From contig NZ_FNFL01000007.1 of assembly GCF_900101125.1 (NCBI RefSeq), positions 1 through 32,133 of the forward strand: 32,133 bases of DNA, in the 5' to 3' direction. The first letter of the stretch is position 1, and every line of letters starts with the position of its first letter. Position numbers and translations under genes: made by a program. The DNA is from Sediminibacillus albus. Lineage in GTDB: Bacteria > Bacillota > Bacilli > Bacillales > Amphibacillaceae. Positions 17,608 through 25,092 of this stretch are shown here, piece by piece. The notes beneath the pieces were generated by a model. The model was not told the origin of the DNA. It searched no databases and saw only the letters and a list, made by a program, of their open reading frames with translations.

Positions 17608-18171
17608 TTATTTGGACAGCCCTCTATTAATAAGGCCATTGATAATCCCGGCCATCTCTTTTGGTGTTTTGTCCATATTATTGTTCAGCCAGCTTTTTAT
17701 GGCATGAATGCTTCCGCTGATGATGAACGTGCTCAAATACTCGGAAGAGTCTTCTTGGAAATGATTATCAGCCTTCCAGTTTTTCATAAACACCCCACGT
17801 GCAAAGACCATCACTTTTTGTTGGAAGGTTGTATCCACTTTTTCGCTGAAAAGCGTCTTGCATACTTCATGCTTAGAAGCGAAATATTCGATCAGCTTTT
17901 CGATCATATGAAGGGAATCTTCTTCCTTTTCAAAGTTGTACTGGCTTAAATATCCCTTCATATCCTCAATAATTTCATCTTCTATTTTATCCAGTAGGTC
18001 ATATTGATCGAAGTAATGGGAATAAAAGGTGGAGCGGTTGATATCGGCCAATTCACAAAGCTCTTTAACGGTAATCGCCGAAATCTGTTTTTCCTTTAAC
18101 AGCTGCATTAGACTATCCCTTAAAACCATGCGCGTATATTTCTTGCGTCTGTCTAGTTTGGAGGCAGTCAT
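17608..18171 (-). CDS. TetR-family transcriptional repressor of the divergent MMPL efflux operon
   Basis: A 187-residue protein. The N-terminal helix-turn-helix (about 20-60) contains ITVKELCELADINRSTFYSH followed by YFDQYDLLDKI, as in TetR regulators with a TetR_C_8-like tail. The rest is a helical ligand-binding and dimerisation domain. The start at 18171 has AGAAAGGAGATAAAC in front. It is divergent from the MMPL transporter gene across a 370-base control region, the classic arrangement of a repressor and its efflux target. The ligand cannot be deduced. Confidence 0.88.
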   Translation of the reverse strand: MTASKLDRRKKYTRMVLRDSLMQLLKEKQISAITVKELCELADINRSTFYSHYFDQYDLLDKIEDEIIEDMKGYLSQYNFEKEEDSLHMIEKLIEYFASKHEVCKTLFSEKVDTTFQQKVMVFARGVFMKNWKADNHFQEDSSEYLSTFIISGSIHAIKSWLNNNMDKTPKEMAGIINGLINRGLSK

Positions 18172-18235
18172 GTTTATCTCCTTTCTGTTTCTAAACGTTT
18201 TCTTTGTATCATCGAAAATAAAAGTTTTTCGTGAT

Positions 18236-18361
18236 GCTGTCTAGCTCCAGCGCCTCCCCCCTCGAGGTTTTAAGTCAATCCTCTGTGTGGCAAATAAACA
18301 CCACTCCGAGGAATGACTTAAGTTTGTCGGGGGTGAGCAAGGCGCTTGCGCTTTTCTGTAG
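18236..18361. repeat. Bacillaceae-type dispersed palindromic repeat
   Basis: A 126-base near-palindrome opens with TGTCTAGCTCCAGCGCC and closes with GGCGCTTGCGCTTTTCTGTA. Its inner arms CCCCCCTCGAGG-TTTTAAGTCAAT-CCTC and GAGG-AATGACTTAAG-TTTGTCGGGGG mirror each other. From memory, near-identical units starting CTAGCTCCAGCGCC are scattered between genes in many Bacillus-related genomes, so this is a mobile or REP-like repeat rather than part of the regulator's operator. It also pushes the TetR gene away from the MMPL promoter. Confidence 0.7.
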
Positions 18362-18419
18362 TTTTCCAACACATTTAACCATTATGTTGCCAAAAAGACA
18401 AATGATAATAAACTGTTTG

Positions 18420-18448
18420 TTGAATAACCAACACGGTGTCCATATAAT
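18420..18448 (+). promoter_or_regulatory. promoter of the MMPL operon with possible TetR operator
   Basis: TTGAAT (18420-18425), a 17-base spacer and TATAAT (18443-18448) make a good housekeeping promoter. The spacer contains the palindrome ACAC-G-GTGT (18431-18439), and a wider inverted repeat TTTTCCAAC (18362-18370) / GTTGGAAAA (18461-18469) brackets the region. Either could be the TetR operator. Confidence 0.6.
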
Positions 18449-18545
18449 GATAAAGTGTACGTTGGAAAATGGCAAGAGAGGGTGAATCAAAATAAATATT
18501 GCAGCAAAGATAATTAAACACAAAAAAGCCGTCGCAGTAACGTTT

Positions 18546-20546
18546 ATGTTGCTAACCATCCTCTGTACCCTGGCACAGTTCACCGTATCGGTAAATTACG
18601 ATATGAAGGATTACTTGCCGGAGGATGCGCCATCTATGTCGGCAATGGATGTAATGAACGAGGAATTCGAAGGGAATGTTCCGACAAACAGAGTCATGAT
18701 GCATGACTTGACGATACAGGAATCGCTTGCTTTCAAACAAGAACTGGCTGCCATCGATGGGGTCTCAGATGTTACCTGGCTGGATGATGCTATCGATATT
18801 AAACAGCCACTTGAAATGGCTGATCAAGAGACGGTTGAGTCCTACTATAAAGACGGGAAGGCATTGTTCACATTCAGCATCCAAAAGGGTGAAGAAGTAG
18901 CCACTACCGATGCCATTTATGATCTTATTGGCGAAGACAATGCGATGGCCGGAGAGGATTTGAATACGGCGACCCAGCAAAAGATGGCTGGAAAAGAATC
19001 CATGTATGCGGGTGCCTTGTTGGTTCCGCTTATTATCCTTATTTTAGTTTTAGCCACCAGTTCCTGGATCGAACCGCTGTTATTCTTAACCGCTATCGGT
19101 GTTTCCGTACTCATTAACATGGGGACGAACATTTTTCTTGGCGAAGTGTCTTTTGTTACACAGTCAGTCGCACCGATTCTGCAGCTGGCCGTATCGCTGG
19201 ATTATGCTATTTTTCTGCTTCACAGTTTTTCCGATTACCGTAGGAAAGTAGCCGATCCGCAGGAAGCGATGCAGCTTGCGATGAAAAAATCCTTTTCAGC
19301 AATCACAGCTAGCGCTTCGACGACCTTCTTTGGATTTATCGCCTTAACGTTTATGAACTTTGAAATTGGGGCCGATCTGGGCATTAACCTGGTAAAAGGT
19401 ATTGTCCTAAGCTTTATAAGTGTCATGATTTTCTTGCCTGCGCTTACGCTTCTATTTTATAAATGGATCGATAAAACACAGCATAAATCCTTCCTTCCTC
19501 GCATTAGAAACAAAGGAAAGATGGTTGTGAAATGGAGAATCCCGGTATTGGCGCTTGTATTTCTGTTAATCGTGCCGGCCTTTCTTGCGCAAAGCCAGAC
19601 AAGTTTTATTTATGGAATCGGAGACCAGCCGGAGAATACAAGAGCGGGTAGTGATTTTGCTACAATCAAAGAGCAGTTTGGAGAAAGTACTCCGATGGTC
19701 GTGCTTGTCCCAAGAGGCGATACTGCCAAAGAGGAAGCATTAGTGGAAGACTTAGAGAAAATCGATAATGTTTCCAGTGTACTTGCCTATGTGAACACAG
19801 TAAGCGCTGCGGTTCCTCCGGAGTATGTAGGGACATCGGTGACGGAACAATTTTATTCGGAAAATTACAGCCGGATTATCCTGCAAACCGACACGAAAAG
19901 CGAGGGAGAAGAGGCGTTCCATTTAATTGAGCAGGTGCAAAACACGGCAGATGGTTACTATGGAGAAGACGCTTATATGGCTGGGGAAAGCGTGACATTA
20001 TACGATATAAAAAATGTCGTCCAAAAGGACAACAAGCTGGTCAATCTTTTGACCATTGCTACTGTTGCTTTTGTTCTGCTAGTGACATTTAAATCGATAT
20101 CGATACCGATAGTCCTGCTGTTTACCATCCAGTCAGCGGTTTGGATGAATTTATCCTTTCCATACTTTACCGATTCTTCATTAGTTTACGTCGGGTATCT
20201 GCTGATTAGTATCATCCAGCTAGCTGCGACGGTAGATTACGCAATCCTGCTAATGGATGCCTATAAAGAGGACCGGAAGGAAATGTCTGCCCGCGAGGCG
20301 ATTAAGAAAACATTGGATGAAAAAATCTTCGCAATCGGCATTTCCGCTTCGATTTTATCCAGTGTCGGGTTTATTTTATGGATTACTTCTTCCAACCCGA
20401 TTGTGTCATCCATCGGGATGCTGCTTGGCAGAGGTGCGTTGTTATCTTTTATCATGGTCGTTTTCTTCCTGCCTGCCATGCTGCTGGTATTTGATAAATG
20501 GATTGCCAAAACAACCTGGAAAGCAAATTTCAAAAAGGAGAAATGA
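18546..20546 (+). CDS. MMPL/RND-superfamily membrane transporter (YdfJ-like)
   Basis: A transporter of about 670-690 residues with the two-fold RND layout. An N-terminal helix is followed by an extracellular domain opening VNYDMKDYLPEDAPS, then a five-to-six-helix bundle (with ILQLAVSLDYAIFLLHSF), a second extracellular domain, and a second bundle (with IIQLAATVDYAILLMDAY). The Asp residues in the two DYAI motifs fit the proton-relay positions of MMPL proteins. The first ATG (18546) lies inside the first membrane helix. The frame stays open to 18486 and adds the expected basic start (KIIKHKKAVAV), but without an ATG, GTG or TTG (see findings). It is followed at once by a secreted partner and is likely repressed by the divergent TetR protein. 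Confidence 0.85.
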   Translation: MLLTILCTLAQFTVSVNYDMKDYLPEDAPSMSAMDVMNEEFEGNVPTNRVMMHDLTIQESLAFKQELAAIDGVSDVTWLDDAIDIKQPLEMADQETVESYYKDGKALFTFSIQKGEEVATTDAIYDLIGEDNAMAGEDLNTATQQKMAGKESMYAGALLVPLIILILVLATSSWIEPLLFLTAIGVSVLINMGTNIFLGEVSFVTQSVAPILQLAVSLDYAIFLLHSFSDYRRKVADPQEAMQLAMKKSFSAITASASTTFFGFIALTFMNFEIGADLGINLVKGIVLSFISVMIFLPALTLLFYKWIDKTQHKSFLPRIRNKGKMVVKWRIPVLALVFLLIVPAFLAQSQTSFIYGIGDQPENTRAGSDFATIKEQFGESTPMVVLVPRGDTAKEEALVEDLEKIDNVSSVLAYVNTVSAAVPPEYVGTSVTEQFYSENYSRIILQTDTKSEGEEAFHLIEQVQNTADGYYGEDAYMAGESVTLYDIKNVVQKDNKLVNLLTIATVAFVLLVTFKSISIPIVLLFTIQSAVWMNLSFPYFTDSSLVYVGYLLISIIQLAATVDYAILLMDAYKEDRKEMSAREAIKKTLDEKIFAIGISASILSSVGFILWITSSNPIVSSIGMLLGRGALLSFIMVVFFLPAMLLVFDKWIAKTTWKANFKKEK

Positions 20547-22369
20547 TGATGAGGAGAATAAGAAAACTTCTACTTGTCTTTGCGATGATCATGTTGGTAC
20601 TGCCGTCTCTATTTGTTTCGGCTGCTGCCGGTGACGACGGGTCAGAGGAAGATACCACCCAAAAAGGGGAAGTTTCTTCGAAAGATGAAGTGGTCTATGG
20701 CAAGCTAAGTGCAGCTGGGGAAAGACAAGAGCTTTATGTTGTCAACACGTTGGACATCGAAAAAGAAGGGGAAGTCGTTGATTATGGTTCGTATGCCAGT
20801 CTGAAAAATTTAACGAACTTATCTCCGTTGGAACAACAGGATGGGGCTGTCACTTTCAATGCTCCAGAGGGAAAATTTTATTACCAGGGGAACATGGACG
20901 ATCAATCTCTGCCATGGGATGTTTCGATTACGTATCTGTTAGATGGGAAAGAAATTGCCCCAGAAGAGCTTGCAGGGAGAGACGGCCATGTCGAAATCAA
21001 AATAGCCACTTCGGCAAATGAAAAAGTGGACCAAGTATTTTTTGAAAACTATTTATTGCAAATCTCTCTTTCTCTTAATTTAGACAACAATCGCAACATT
21101 GAGGCTCCGGAGGGAACACTTGCCAACGCAGGGAAAAATAAGCAAGTAACCTTTACCGTGATGCCTGAAAAAGAGGAAGAGCTGGTCGTGGAAGCGGATG
21201 TATCAGACTTTGAGCTGGATGGCATCGACATTACTGCCGTTCCATCTTCCATGCCGATCGAATCCCCGGATATCGACGAGATGACAGGGGAGATGGACAC
21301 GTTAACCGATGCCATTGCAGAAGTGAATGGTGGAGTTGCGGACCTGGAAGACGGAGTTGCGCAGTTAAATGATGGAGCCGAGGATTTACGCGGTGGTTCC
21401 AAGGAATTTAAGGACGGGATCTCTACCCTAGACAGATCATCCGGAGAGCTGGTGAACGGATCGAAAAGCCTGAAGCAGGCATTGGAGGAGATGAGCGCTT
21501 CTCTGGCGAACAGCTCAGAGGATATCGACCTCGGCGATTTGAAACAGCTGGAAGACGGGCTGTACCAAATGGCAGATGGAATCAATCAAGCTTCGAAAGG
21601 GTTAGTCACGCTAAAAAATAATTACGCCAATGCTTACAGCTCGTTAGACAAAGCAATGGCAGCTATTCCGGACTATCAGATTTCAGAAGAAGAATTCAAA
21701 CAGCTATATAAGAGTGGCGCAGATCCGGGAGTACTCGATAAATTAAAAGAAACCTACACGGCAGCACGTACAGCAAAGGGAACATATTCAGCTGTTCAAG
21801 AGGGATTTGACGCAGTCAGCGGGACCCTGGAACAAGTCAGTGGTTCCCTTGCAGATATGGCTGATAACTTAGAAGAGATGGCCAATAAGCTTTCATCTTC
21901 TCGAAAAAACATGGACAGTGCTGATTCTTTTGCACAGTTACAGGATGGGATTAGTGAATTAGCTTCCCAATATGCTTCCTTCCATTCCGGATTAGTGGAG
22001 TATACGGATGGTGTGAACCAGTTATCCAGCTCTTATGGGGAAATGCACAACGGAATTACTGGCTTAGCTGAAGGTGTCGGAGAAACAGCGAATGGAGTTA
22101 GCGACCTGCATGACGGAACGAATGAGCTGGAGGATGCTACGAGCAATTTACCTGAGGAGATGAAAGACGAGGTAAATGAAATGATGGATGAGTATGATAA
22201 ATCTGATTTCAATCCGGTATCTTTTGTTTCAAAGAAAAATGAAAAAATCAATTCCGTGCAATTTGTTTTGAAAACCGAAAGCATCAAACAAGAAGAACAA
22301 AAAGAGACAGAAGAACCTGTCGAAGAAGATAAAGGATTCTGGGCCCGCTTGAAAAACTTGTTTAAGTAG
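20546..22369 (+). CDS. secreted YhgE/Pip-like coiled-coil protein of the efflux module
   Basis: About 607 residues from the second of three consecutive ATGs (20543, 20546, 20549). GGAG at 20537-20540 favours the second or third. A signal peptide is clear (RRIRKLLLVFAMIMLVLPSL, then FVSAAA as probable cleavage site). A folded domain (about 40-235) is followed by long coiled coils built of repeating LxDG/LxxG units, such as VADLEDGVAQLNDGAEDL and GVSDLHDGTNELED, typical of YhgE/Pip-like proteins. The C-terminus is charged and ends in a short amphipathic helix (FWARLKNLFK) with no transmembrane anchor. The start overlaps the transporter's stop (ATGATGATG), so the pair is co-translated. It probably works with the MMPL pump outside the membrane. 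Confidence 0.8.
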   Translation: MMRRIRKLLLVFAMIMLVLPSLFVSAAAGDDGSEEDTTQKGEVSSKDEVVYGKLSAAGERQELYVVNTLDIEKEGEVVDYGSYASLKNLTNLSPLEQQDGAVTFNAPEGKFYYQGNMDDQSLPWDVSITYLLDGKEIAPEELAGRDGHVEIKIATSANEKVDQVFFENYLLQISLSLNLDNNRNIEAPEGTLANAGKNKQVTFTVMPEKEEELVVEADVSDFELDGIDITAVPSSMPIESPDIDEMTGEMDTLTDAIAEVNGGVADLEDGVAQLNDGAEDLRGGSKEFKDGISTLDRSSGELVNGSKSLKQALEEMSASLANSSEDIDLGDLKQLEDGLYQMADGINQASKGLVTLKNNYANAYSSLDKAMAAIPDYQISEEEFKQLYKSGADPGVLDKLKETYTAARTAKGTYSAVQEGFDAVSGTLEQVSGSLADMADNLEEMANKLSSSRKNMDSADSFAQLQDGISELASQYASFHSGLVEYTDGVNQLSSSYGEMHNGITGLAEGVGETANGVSDLHDGTNELEDATSNLPEEMKDEVNEMMDEYDKSDFNPVSFVSKKNEKINSVQFVLKTESIKQEEQKETEEPVEEDKGFWARLKNLFK

Positions 22370-22374
22370 AAGTG

Positions 22375-22401
22375 CCAGCCCTCTCTTTGAGTCAGGGCTG
22401 G
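22375..22401 (+). terminator. hairpin ending the efflux operon
   Basis: CCAGCCCT, an 11-base loop and AGGGCTGG, starting just after the stop codon. No long T-run follows (GTAAATGAT), so it may be a weak terminator or an mRNA-stabilising stem. Confidence 0.5.
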
Positions 22402-22425
22402 TAAATGATAGTACTAATAGCAAAT

Positions 22426-22850
22426 AAAAACGAGGTTGGGACAAAAGGATAGTGGTCAAAGCAAAAATCGAACGAGGATTCGAATAACATTCGAACTCGT
22501 TCGATTTTTCTTACCTCATGTTTCATATAACCTCCGAACAGCCTCGGAAAGTCTGCGCACTGTTTCATCTGATAGGACATCAATGTTTTTATGGTTTACT
22601 TGAGATCGCGCTCGTTATGTAAGGTACTAAGAACAGAGCCCTATCAGCGCAGGTAAAATACATAGACTCCAGTGGGAACAGCACGAGTCTGAAGACCCCG
22701 GAAGAAGTCGTTTTGCTTCTGAGAAGTCTGAAGCCATGCCCGCGGAAAGCGCAGTCTATATCCATTGCATCCTCAATCGAATGTTTGGAGAGGGCCTTTT
22801 AAAACTTCATATTGCAAGTGGATTTATGTTATGTCCCAATCTCGTTTTTG
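22426..22850. mobile_element. MITE-like element with ~20-base terminal inverted repeats
   Basis: The left end AAAAACGAGGTTGGGACAAAA (about 22427-22447) and the right end TTATGTCCCAATCTCGTTTTT (about 22828-22850) are inverted copies with two or three mismatches. The interior has no gene. It contains a 14-bp perfect hairpin (AAAAATCGAACGAG/CTCGTTCGATTTTT, 22463-22509) and a nested palindromic unit at 22662-22759. Noncoding, with terminal inverted repeats and internal palindromes, it fits a non-autonomous transposable element. Target-site duplications are not obvious. Confidence 0.6.
22662..22759. repeat. Bacillaceae GACTCC...CCCGCGGAAAGCG repeat unit
   Basis: It begins ATAGACTCCAGTGGGAACAG and ends CCCGCGGAAAGCGCAGTCTAT, with ATAGACT/AGTCTAT as ends. 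It contains CACGAGTCTGAAGACCCCG and GAAGCCATGCCCGCGG. I recognise it from memory as a widespread intergenic repeat family in Bacillus-like genomes. Here it is nested within the larger inverted-repeat element. Confidence 0.6.
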
Positions 22851-22999
22851 TTTTTTTAAAACTAAGGCATCCTATAGTTCAAGTAAACTAACACCGATAT
22901 AGAATGAGGAGAGGATGGAAGTTGTTTTAATAAGAAACCTTCACCCATTTGAAACTTACCAATAAAGTCGTTCGGAAACTAGATTTTTACGTTATAAAG

Positions 23000-23386
23000 T
23001 TACTTGTGTTCTATTATTTGAATAAGATTGCCGCACGTATCGTCGAATACTGCTATGGTGAAATCTCCCATTTCTGTCGGTTCCATAGTAAACTCCACAC
23101 CGTGTTTAATTAATCTTTGGTACTCTTCGTGAATATTTGAAACACCAAACATGGTTACGGGGATGCCATCGGCAAATAGTTTCTTTTGATACTCTTTGGC
23201 AGCAGGATGTTCATTCGGTTCGAGCAAAAGTTCGGTACCGTCTTGATCATCAGGAGAAACAACGGTTATCCACCTATATTCTCCTGAGGGAACATCATGT
23301 TTTTTTACAAACCCTAGCGTTTTTGTATAAAACGCTAGTGCCTTATCTTGATCTGGCACGAATATACTGGTAACGATGATTTTCAT
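23000..23386 (-). CDS. VOC-superfamily (glyoxalase/bleomycin-resistance-like) protein
   Basis: A 128-residue protein made of two paired beta-alpha-beta-beta-beta units. The start IIVTSIFVPDQDKALAFY with TLGFVKKHDVP, the central TELLLEPN, and the end FDDTCGNLIQIIEHK match VOC proteins, with the second-half metal Glu expected in the IQIIE strand. AAGGAGATAATTGTT precedes the ATG. It follows the ArsR-type gene by 92 bases in the same direction and is probably its co-transcribed partner. VOC members include thiol transferases, glyoxalases and drug-binding proteins; the substrate is unknown. Confidence 0.88.
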   Translation of the reverse strand: MKIIVTSIFVPDQDKALAFYTKTLGFVKKHDVPSGEYRWITVVSPDDQDGTELLLEPNEHPAAKEYQKKLFADGIPVTMFGVSNIHEEYQRLIKHGVEFTMEPTEMGDFTIAVFDDTCGNLIQIIEHK

Positions 23387-23478
23387 AACAATTATCTCCT
23401 TTAAGATTTATGAATTATTTGCTCTTATAAAAATTTGGCTACAAACAGAAAAACTCACATTCGCCACTAGCTATAAAA

Positions 23479-23757
23479 TTATTCTACCCATCCTTTCAGC
23501 AAATTTTTAAGTGGTTCGTTGTTAAACTTAAGAACTCGATATTTACCCTTTCGTTTTGACTTTACAAGCCCTGCCTCTTCCAAAATCGTTAGATGTTTGG
23601 CAATCGCCTGTCGCGAAATGGAAAGGTCGTGCTTCATGATGAGACGTGTAGTAAGTTCATACAACGTCAGCTCGTTGCGTTCGGATAGTTCATCTAATAT
23701 CAGCCGCCGAGTCGAGTCGGCGAGTGCCTTGAATATAACGTCTATGTCCCAATTCAT
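23479..23757 (-). CDS. ArsR-family winged-helix repressor
   Basis: A 92-residue regulator: IFKALADSTRRLILDEL, then SISRQAIAKHLTILEEAGLV, KSKRKGKYRVLKF and a short C-terminal helix. The cysteine metal box (ELCVCD-type) is absent and no Cys is present in the recognition helix, so it is unlikely to sense metals through thiols. It is the first gene of an operon with the VOC gene. The operator lies between its -35 and -10 boxes. No ribosome site is visible before the ATG, and the predicted transcription start falls on that ATG, so the message may be leaderless. Confidence 0.9.
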   Translation of the reverse strand: MNWDIDVIFKALADSTRRLILDELSERNELTLYELTTRLIMKHDLSISRQAIAKHLTILEEAGLVKSKRKGKYRVLKFNNEPLKNLLKGWVE

Positions 23758-23763
23758 ATATCA

Positions 23764-23793
23764 AGTATATGCAACCACGAGGTTGCATGTCAA
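23764..23793 (-). promoter_or_regulatory. arsR promoter with embedded operator
   Basis: On the minus strand: TTGACA (23793-23788), an 18-base spacer, and TATACT (23769-23764). The spacer is the palindrome TGCAACC-TCGT-GGTTGCA, whose full form ATGCAACC/GGTTGCAT spans 23769-23788. A third half-site GGTTGCAT lies at 23810-23817. Binding there would block RNA polymerase directly, which suggests autoregulation. Confidence 0.75.
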
Positions 23794-24080
23794 CTATAAG
23801 TAACTATTTGGTTGCATAAAGAAGGAACCGGATTATGTAATCTTAAATTAATTTACCAGGTTATAACGGGTATTAGTAGGGCAGGCAAATTAGAAAAGAG
23901 TCGATTTGCCCAGGTGAGCTGGGTAAAGGAAGTTGCTGATCGAGAGAATTTATTACTATCAGAGAAACTGTTATCCAAATTCAAAACACCTTGAACTTGG
24001 ATACCTGAAAAATAAATCGTACATAAATGACCCGTTTAAGGAAAATATAAACATGAATCCATAAAGCAGGAGGTCATAGT

Positions 24081-24710
24081 ATGGCTAAAGATCAAAACCA
24101 GATGCAAGGCGGTACGCAAATGCCGCAAAATATGGCTAACCAGGCCATGAACTATAATCATGGTGCCCATGAAATCCTCGACTCTCATGAATTGATTGGC
24201 TGTTTGATTGGTGTGTTGGAGCAATACCAATTGTACGATCAACATATCCAGGATCAGGAATTGAAGGGTATCCTGCAGCGCCAATCTGCTTTTTTGACGC
24301 AAACGTATAATACCGTTGTTGACAGCTTTCAAACGGGGCAGGACCCAAAAGTTCCGACGCAGCAGTATAAAATGGAACAAAGCAACGAGATTACTTTTGG
24401 TTTAAAAGCAGGACAACCGAAAAAACCAAAACAGTCTGTCAGTGAGCTTACGGATGAATGCTATTCTTCGTTTATGCTGAGCCAAACAAAAGCGGCTGCT
24501 TCAACGTTTACCATGGCAGCGGCCGAAATGCACAATCCTGTTTTGCGTCGTGTTGTTGCAGACAGCGTGCCGAACATGATTGAAATGAGCTATGAGCTAT
24601 TCCTGTATCAAAACAAGCACGGTTATTACCAGGTTCCACAGCTAAAAGAACAGGATATGACCACCATGCTGCAGGCTTATACGAAAACCCCACAACAAGG
24701 CAAGCATTAA
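24081..24710 (+). CDS. CotF-family spore coat protein
   Basis: A 209-residue protein. The N-terminus is low complexity, rich in Gln, Met and Asn (about 1-28). A helical CotF-like region follows: ILDSHELIGCLIGVLEQYQL, then QDQELKGILQRQ, and a second helical half with LTDECYSSFMLSQTKAAAST and SYELFLYQNKHGYY. This four-helix ferritin-like layout is that of the Coat_F family, structural or processing-related proteins of the spore coat made late in sporulation in the mother cell. A strong ribosome site (GCAGGAGGTCA) precedes the ATG. It is a single gene with a terminator. Confidence 0.88.
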   Translation: MAKDQNQMQGGTQMPQNMANQAMNYNHGAHEILDSHELIGCLIGVLEQYQLYDQHIQDQELKGILQRQSAFLTQTYNTVVDSFQTGQDPKVPTQQYKMEQSNEITFGLKAGQPKKPKQSVSELTDECYSSFMLSQTKAAASTFTMAAAEMHNPVLRRVVADSVPNMIEMSYELFLYQNKHGYYQVPQLKEQDMTTMLQAYTKTPQQGKH

Positions 24711-24718
24711 GCAGTGAA

Positions 24719-24757
24719 GCAGGGATGAGAGTTCTTCTCTTGTTCCTGCATTTTTTA
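24719..24757 (+). terminator. terminator of the coat-protein gene
   Basis: GCAGG-GATGAGAG, loop TTCTT, CTCTT-GTTCCTGC form an imperfect stem followed by six T, starting eight bases after the stop codon. Confidence 0.75.
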
Positions 24758-24835
24758 TAAGTAAGTCTGTTAAAAAGGATTCCTGTTACGATAAAATGAA
24801 TGATACATAAAAAAGCAGATAGCGGGTGTTTAGTA

Positions 24836-24991
24836 GTGGTTACCAAACAAGAAATCCGTGAGAAAAAATGGACCTATTTGACCGAACATAAACTAGGGAG
24901 ATTTCCCTTAATTTGCAAAATCGCATCCCGACTTGCCAGTCCTAAAGGAATTGCGGGACCATACAAAAAAGTAATGAATTTTCTATCATAG
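24836..24991 (+). pseudogene. decayed start of a 5-formyltetrahydrofolate cyclo-ligase-like gene
   Basis: From the GTG at 24836 the frame reads VTKQEIREKKWTYLTEHKLG, then RFP. This resembles the N-terminus of MTHFS-like proteins (KQEIREKIW...RFP...RIPNF). After RFP the expected N-R-I-P appears only in another frame (AATCGCATCCCG, 24920-24931), where a stop follows soon. The original frame drifts into unrelated residues and ends at 24991. A frameshift plus truncation explains this best. The match is from memory and short. Confidence 0.35.
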
Positions 24992-25092
24992 TCGAGGGCT
25001 GTGCGCGTTAAGGGGGGGATATATTTTGTACTTCGTATCAAGTTATTTTGGATCATCACACTAAACGAACAAGGACAGACTGGAGTGAACCA

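Noticed and set aside
20257-20634. 125-codon plus-strand frame overlapping the MMPL and secreted-protein genes
   Set aside because: Out-of-frame shadow across two well-supported genes.
21049-21585. 178-codon minus-strand Ser-rich frame in the coiled-coil protein gene
   Set aside because: Antisense of the repetitive Glu/Asp/Leu codons; no start signal.
23812-23994. 60-codon frame between arsR and the coat gene (ends SEKLLSKFKTP)
   Set aside because: The start lies in the third arsR half-site, there is no ribosome site, and no family is recognised. A decayed gene is possible but unsupported.
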